The translations under genes and the position numbers were made by a program. A stretch of 64,000 nt of DNA, taken from Pseudoalteromonas luteoviolacea. Lineage in GTDB: Bacteria; Pseudomonadota; Gammaproteobacteria; Enterobacterales; Alteromonadaceae. The notes beneath the pieces are model-generated. The model saw only the letters and a list, made by a program, of their open reading frames with translations. It was not told where the DNA came from and did no database searches. Positions within the stretch are counted from its first letter, which is position 1; each line of letters begins with the position of its first letter. Location of the stretch: assembly GCF_000814765.1 (NCBI RefSeq), contig NZ_JWIC01000005.1, forward strand, positions 372,001 to 436,000. The letters run 5' to 3'. This document shows, one piece after another, positions 63,686 through 64,000 of the stretch.

Positions 63686-64000
63686 CTACTTAACTTTCTT
63701 CACAGTTTCGACACCTAAGCGCTTAGCTAAACGGACTAAATTTGCTCGGTCAATATTAAGTGACCTAGCCGCTGCTGCCCAATTGAGCTGATGAGTATTG
63801 AGCGCTTTTAAAATAAGACTACGTTGAAATTCTTCTGTGGCTTCTTTTATGGGCTGCAACACACTCTCCTGTTCAACATGTATATGGCTTTCCAGCTCAC
63901 CTTTTGATGGTTCAAAACTGAGCTCACAGTGTTTAGGCATAATTTTGATAATGTCTTTTTGCCAATTAGAATGCTTTGCCTTAAGTGCCGCGCGACTTAA
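63686..64000 (-). CDS. NorR-like sigma-54 activator, C-terminal part (truncated by window edge)
   Basis: The open frame runs from the right edge to a stop at 63686 and encodes 104 residues. The segment LSRAALKAK at the edge corresponds to the end of the AAA+ domain, where NorR has ELEHVISRAALKA. The C-terminus (FQRSLILKALNTHQLNWAAAARSLNIDRANLVRLAKRLGVE) is the Fis-type helix-turn-helix of the NorR type. NorR responds to nitric oxide through its N-terminal GAF domain, which lies outside the window. The internal Met at 63940 is not the start. Confidence 0.85.
   Translation of the reverse strand, partial: LSRAALKAKHSNWQKDIIKIMPKHCELSFEPSKGELESHIHVEQESVLQPIKEATEEFQRSLILKALNTHQLNWAAAARSLNIDRANLVRLAKRLGVETVKKVK

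Overview
The window looks like a chromosomal stretch of a marine gammaproteobacterium, most likely Pseudoalteromonas or a close relative. This is an inference from the AT-rich sequence and the gene set: an OsmC/YcaO fusion protein, a tmRNA with an ANDDNYALAA-type tag, paired bacterioferritins, a NorR-like regulator, a DUF3612-type regulator and a peptide leader ending in VAGG. No rRNA, tRNA, CRISPR array, insertion sequence or integrase was found.

Layout. 1-4.4 kb: small metabolic and hypothetical genes with several decayed genes, including a broken copy of the acyltransferase found intact at 12.1-12.7 kb. 4.5-11.8 kb: one 2412-residue surface lipoprotein with Ig/PKD-like modules and C-terminal leucine-rich repeats. 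12-18.6 kb: hexapeptide acyltransferase, RNA 2'-phosphotransferase KptA (its start region lies beside a 16-bp perfect hairpin), an ABM-domain protein, an AraC regulator, an S66 peptidase and OsmC-YcaO. 18.7-24.8 kb: a compact minus-strand operon of an ABC-type six-TM protein without an ATPase domain, an RND adaptor, an RND pump and an AraC/GyrI-like regulator. 25-29.7 kb: a TonB-domain protein, a small unlisted gene for a GG-leader peptide whose six cysteines follow the C-C-CC-C-C framework of omega-conotoxins and knottins, an ADP-ribosylglycohydrolase, an HFYT-repeat protein and the tmRNA gene.

29.8-48 kb is accessory in character: low gene density, AT-rich, many orphan genes. It holds a possible pore-forming toxin, a two-gene unit of a small two-TM protein and a 798-residue P-loop NTPase (candidate defence system), a DUF1444-like secreted protein, a GIY-YIG/DUF4357 nuclease, three XRE regulators, and three diverged relatives of a roughly five-TM membrane protein family, two of them directly behind an XRE gene and one followed by a 40-residue peptide gene. 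A 1332-residue one-protein two-component regulator (HTCS type) and a lipoprotein sit between these.

48-64 kb is denser: a solute-binding protein, a DUF3612 regulator divergent from an orphan malate-synthase-G domain protein, a dicarboxylate symporter fused to a solute-binding domain, a VRR-NUC/DEDDh exonuclease fusion, a periplasmic binding protein translationally coupled to a LOV-domain (blue-light) hybrid histidine kinase, a TetR/hydrolase pair, a bacterioferritin pair with split ferroxidase and haem functions, and the C-terminus of a NorR-like sigma-54 activator running off the right edge.

All assignments rest on reading motifs by eye. No database search or structure prediction was run.
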